Source of the DNA: JBGQAS01 sp963699305
Lineage (GTDB): Bacteria; Chloroflexota; Anaerolineae; Anaerolineales; Anaerolineaceae
NCBI GenBank assembly: GCA_963699305.1
Contig: OY969431.1
Coordinates: forward strand, 558,001-622,000
Direction: 5' to 3'
DNA length: 64,000 bases
The notes under the pieces are model-generated. The model was not told the DNA's origin, did not search any database, and worked only from the letters and a program-made list of their open reading frames with translations. Below are positions 62,935 to 64,000 of this stretch, piece after piece (positions within the stretch are counted from its first letter, which is position 1; every line of letters begins with the position of its first letter). Position numbers and translations under genes: made by a program.

Positions 62935-63570
62935 ATGAATCGATGTGATGAACCTTTATATAATATTGCAGGATTATTTTGTGAAACAGAGATTAACCAC
63001 AGCGAAATCAAAGACTCTATTAGCAAAATGTTGCAGGCTTTTGGTGAAGATCCCAAGCGAGATGGTCTATTGAAGACACCTGAACGAGTTTCCAAAATGT
63101 ATGATGAATTACTGGCAGGTTACCGTACCGACCCGATCAAACTTGTCAATGATGCGCTTTTCGAAGTGGAATATGATGAAATGGTGATAATTCGCGACAT
63201 TGAATTTTACAGCCTTTGCGAGCATCACATGCTTCCTTTTGTTGGACGTGCGCATGTAGCCTATATTCCAAATGGAAAAGTCATTGGGCTTTCAAAGATT
63301 CCCAGGATTGTGGATTTATTTGCCCGCCGGTTGCAGGTCCAAGAGCGAATGACGAACCAAATCGGGAGGTATTTGGATGAATTGCTTCATCCTCAAGGAG
63401 TGGCTGTGGTTGTAGAAGCACTTCATTTATGCTCAATGATACGTGGAGTGAAAAAACATGATTCACGCATGACAACCTCTCAAATGCTTGGCTCATTTAG
63501 GGAAAATTTGAACACACGCATGGAGTTTCTTGATAATATTTCACGTGCTGCTGAACCATTACATTTCTAA
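62935..63570 (+). CDS. folE: GTP cyclohydrolase I
   Basis: A 211-residue enzyme for the first step of tetrahydrofolate synthesis. Zinc ligands are Cys and His in LCEHHMLPFVGRAHVAYIP and Cys in EALHLCSMIRGVKK. IGLSKIPRIVDLFARRLQVQERMT and LKTPERVSKMYDELLAGY are also diagnostic. AAAAGGAGAAG ribosome site. The 3' end overlaps folK's by four bases (convergent). Confidence 0.96.
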   Translation: MNRCDEPLYNIAGLFCETEINHSEIKDSISKMLQAFGEDPKRDGLLKTPERVSKMYDELLAGYRTDPIKLVNDALFEVEYDEMVIIRDIEFYSLCEHHMLPFVGRAHVAYIPNGKVIGLSKIPRIVDLFARRLQVQERMTNQIGRYLDELLHPQGVAVVVEALHLCSMIRGVKKHDSRMTTSQMLGSFRENLNTRMEFLDNISRAAEPLHF

Positions 63571-64000
63571 CTCGGGATACATAAATTTACATCAGGTCGT
63601 TCTTTTATAAAACATTTCCACGTTAAATCATCTGCGATTTCCAAAAGCGTACTAGCCGACCCTGTGTTTCGAAGCCCGGGTCTAATCTCAGAAAGCGGTT
63701 TTGCAATATAGACGCGCGACCATATATTGAGATCAATTATTTCGTCATCAAAAATTAATATGTCAAGATCGATGGTCCTTGGTGCATTTTTATTTGCAGT
63801 GCGAATTCGCCCCAATCGTTCTTCAATCTTCCTGAGGACCTTGAATTTTAAATCTTTAAAACGCAATGGAGTTTGAAGGATCACAACCGCATTAAGAAAA
63901 TTATCTCCTGGACTTCCTTCGGATTTAGTCTCATACACCGGGGAAAAACGATGAATGGTGCAATAATCAGCCAATTCACTGATGGCTCTTGGTAAGTTTT
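63567..64000 (-). CDS. folK: 2-amino-4-hydroxy-6-hydroxymethyldihydropteridine diphosphokinase, 5' end beyond window
   Basis: The reading frame is open to the window edge (NLPRAISELADYC precedes the first internal TTG), so the start is missing. FSPVYETKS, FLNAVVILQT, the substrate/ATP motif NKNAPRTIDLDILIFDDEIID and RVYIAKPLSEIRPGL identify HPPK, which pyrophosphorylates the pterin in folate synthesis. Placed tail-to-tail with folE. At least 144 residues are visible, close to the complete domain. Confidence 0.92.
   Translation of the reverse strand, partial: NLPRAISELADYCTIHRFSPVYETKSEGSPGDNFLNAVVILQTPLRFKDLKFKVLRKIEERLGRIRTANKNAPRTIDLDILIFDDEIIDLNIWSRVYIAKPLSEIRPGLRNTGSASTLLEIADDLTWKCFIKERPDVNLCIPS

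Overview
The window looks like a chromosomal segment from a monoderm, anaerobic or facultative member of the Chloroflexota, most likely class Anaerolineae. This is inferred from gene content and not from a marker gene: a Tad/Flp assembly operon without a secretin, a polyphosphate glucokinase, type 2 IPP isomerase, a K+-independent-type H+-pumping pyrophosphatase, many lipoproteins with Thr/Pro-rich linkers, and an AlkZ-related protein and SPFH pair of the kind found in that class. Base composition is moderately AT-rich throughout. I found no tRNA, rRNA, CRISPR array, IS element or prophage block.

Layout. 0-4.9 kb (minus): a large GH13 glycosidase cut by the window edge, a broken AlkZ-related gene and an SCP2/archaeal-type thiolase. 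5.0-11.3 kb (plus): two tandem CapA-like lipoproteins, a cyclase/kynurenine-formamidase-like hydrolase, a class III aminotransferase and thioredoxin reductase. 11.3-14.9 kb: a zinc-ribbon/LysM protein, hemW and a Tat-exported L,D-transpeptidase, all with several reading-frame lesions. 15.0-20.95 kb (plus): GH25 muramidase, a RACo-type corrinoid activase, an SGNH-like lipoprotein with a Cys in place of the Ser nucleophile, and the membrane pyrophosphatase. It faces a corrinoid (B12-binding) protein at 21-21.6 kb. 21.8-29.9 kb (minus): a five-gene DNA-end-processing island (DEDD exonuclease, AddB-like ATPase, UvrD helicase, Fe-S PD-(D/E)XK nuclease, RecJ). 29.9-34.6 kb: lipoprotein, a baseplate-J-like membrane protein, ruvX, mltG and ppgK. 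34.6-46.4 kb: ferredoxin, Mn-type SOD, DMT transporter, malQ, glgA, an amidohydrolase-CYTH fusion, cinA, a cNMP-binding protein, yraN, miaA and an acyl-CoA ligase. 46.5-56.3 kb (minus): ftsH, efp, hpf, comF and the tad operon tadC-tadB-cpaF-cpaE-cpaB. 56.7-64 kb (mostly plus): a helical protein paired with an SPFH-HTH protein, sucCD, acpP (minus), fni, a polyprenyl synthase, folE and partial folK.

How it fits together. GH13, MalQ, GlgA and PpgK form a glycogen/maltodextrin and polyphosphate sugar economy. Fni and the prenyl synthase make isoprenoids, and the thiolase could feed the mevalonate route. The Tad genes build a pilus in a cell with one membrane. The island at 22-30 kb resembles an AddAB/AdnAB end-resection system split into separate polypeptides.

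Sequence quality matters here. About 25 frame lesions are visible, mostly one-base changes in short homopolymers. They are concentrated at 10.7-14.9 kb and 53.15-53.25 kb, while long intact genes lie between. Most of the 'pseudogenes' listed may therefore be uncorrected sequencing errors.
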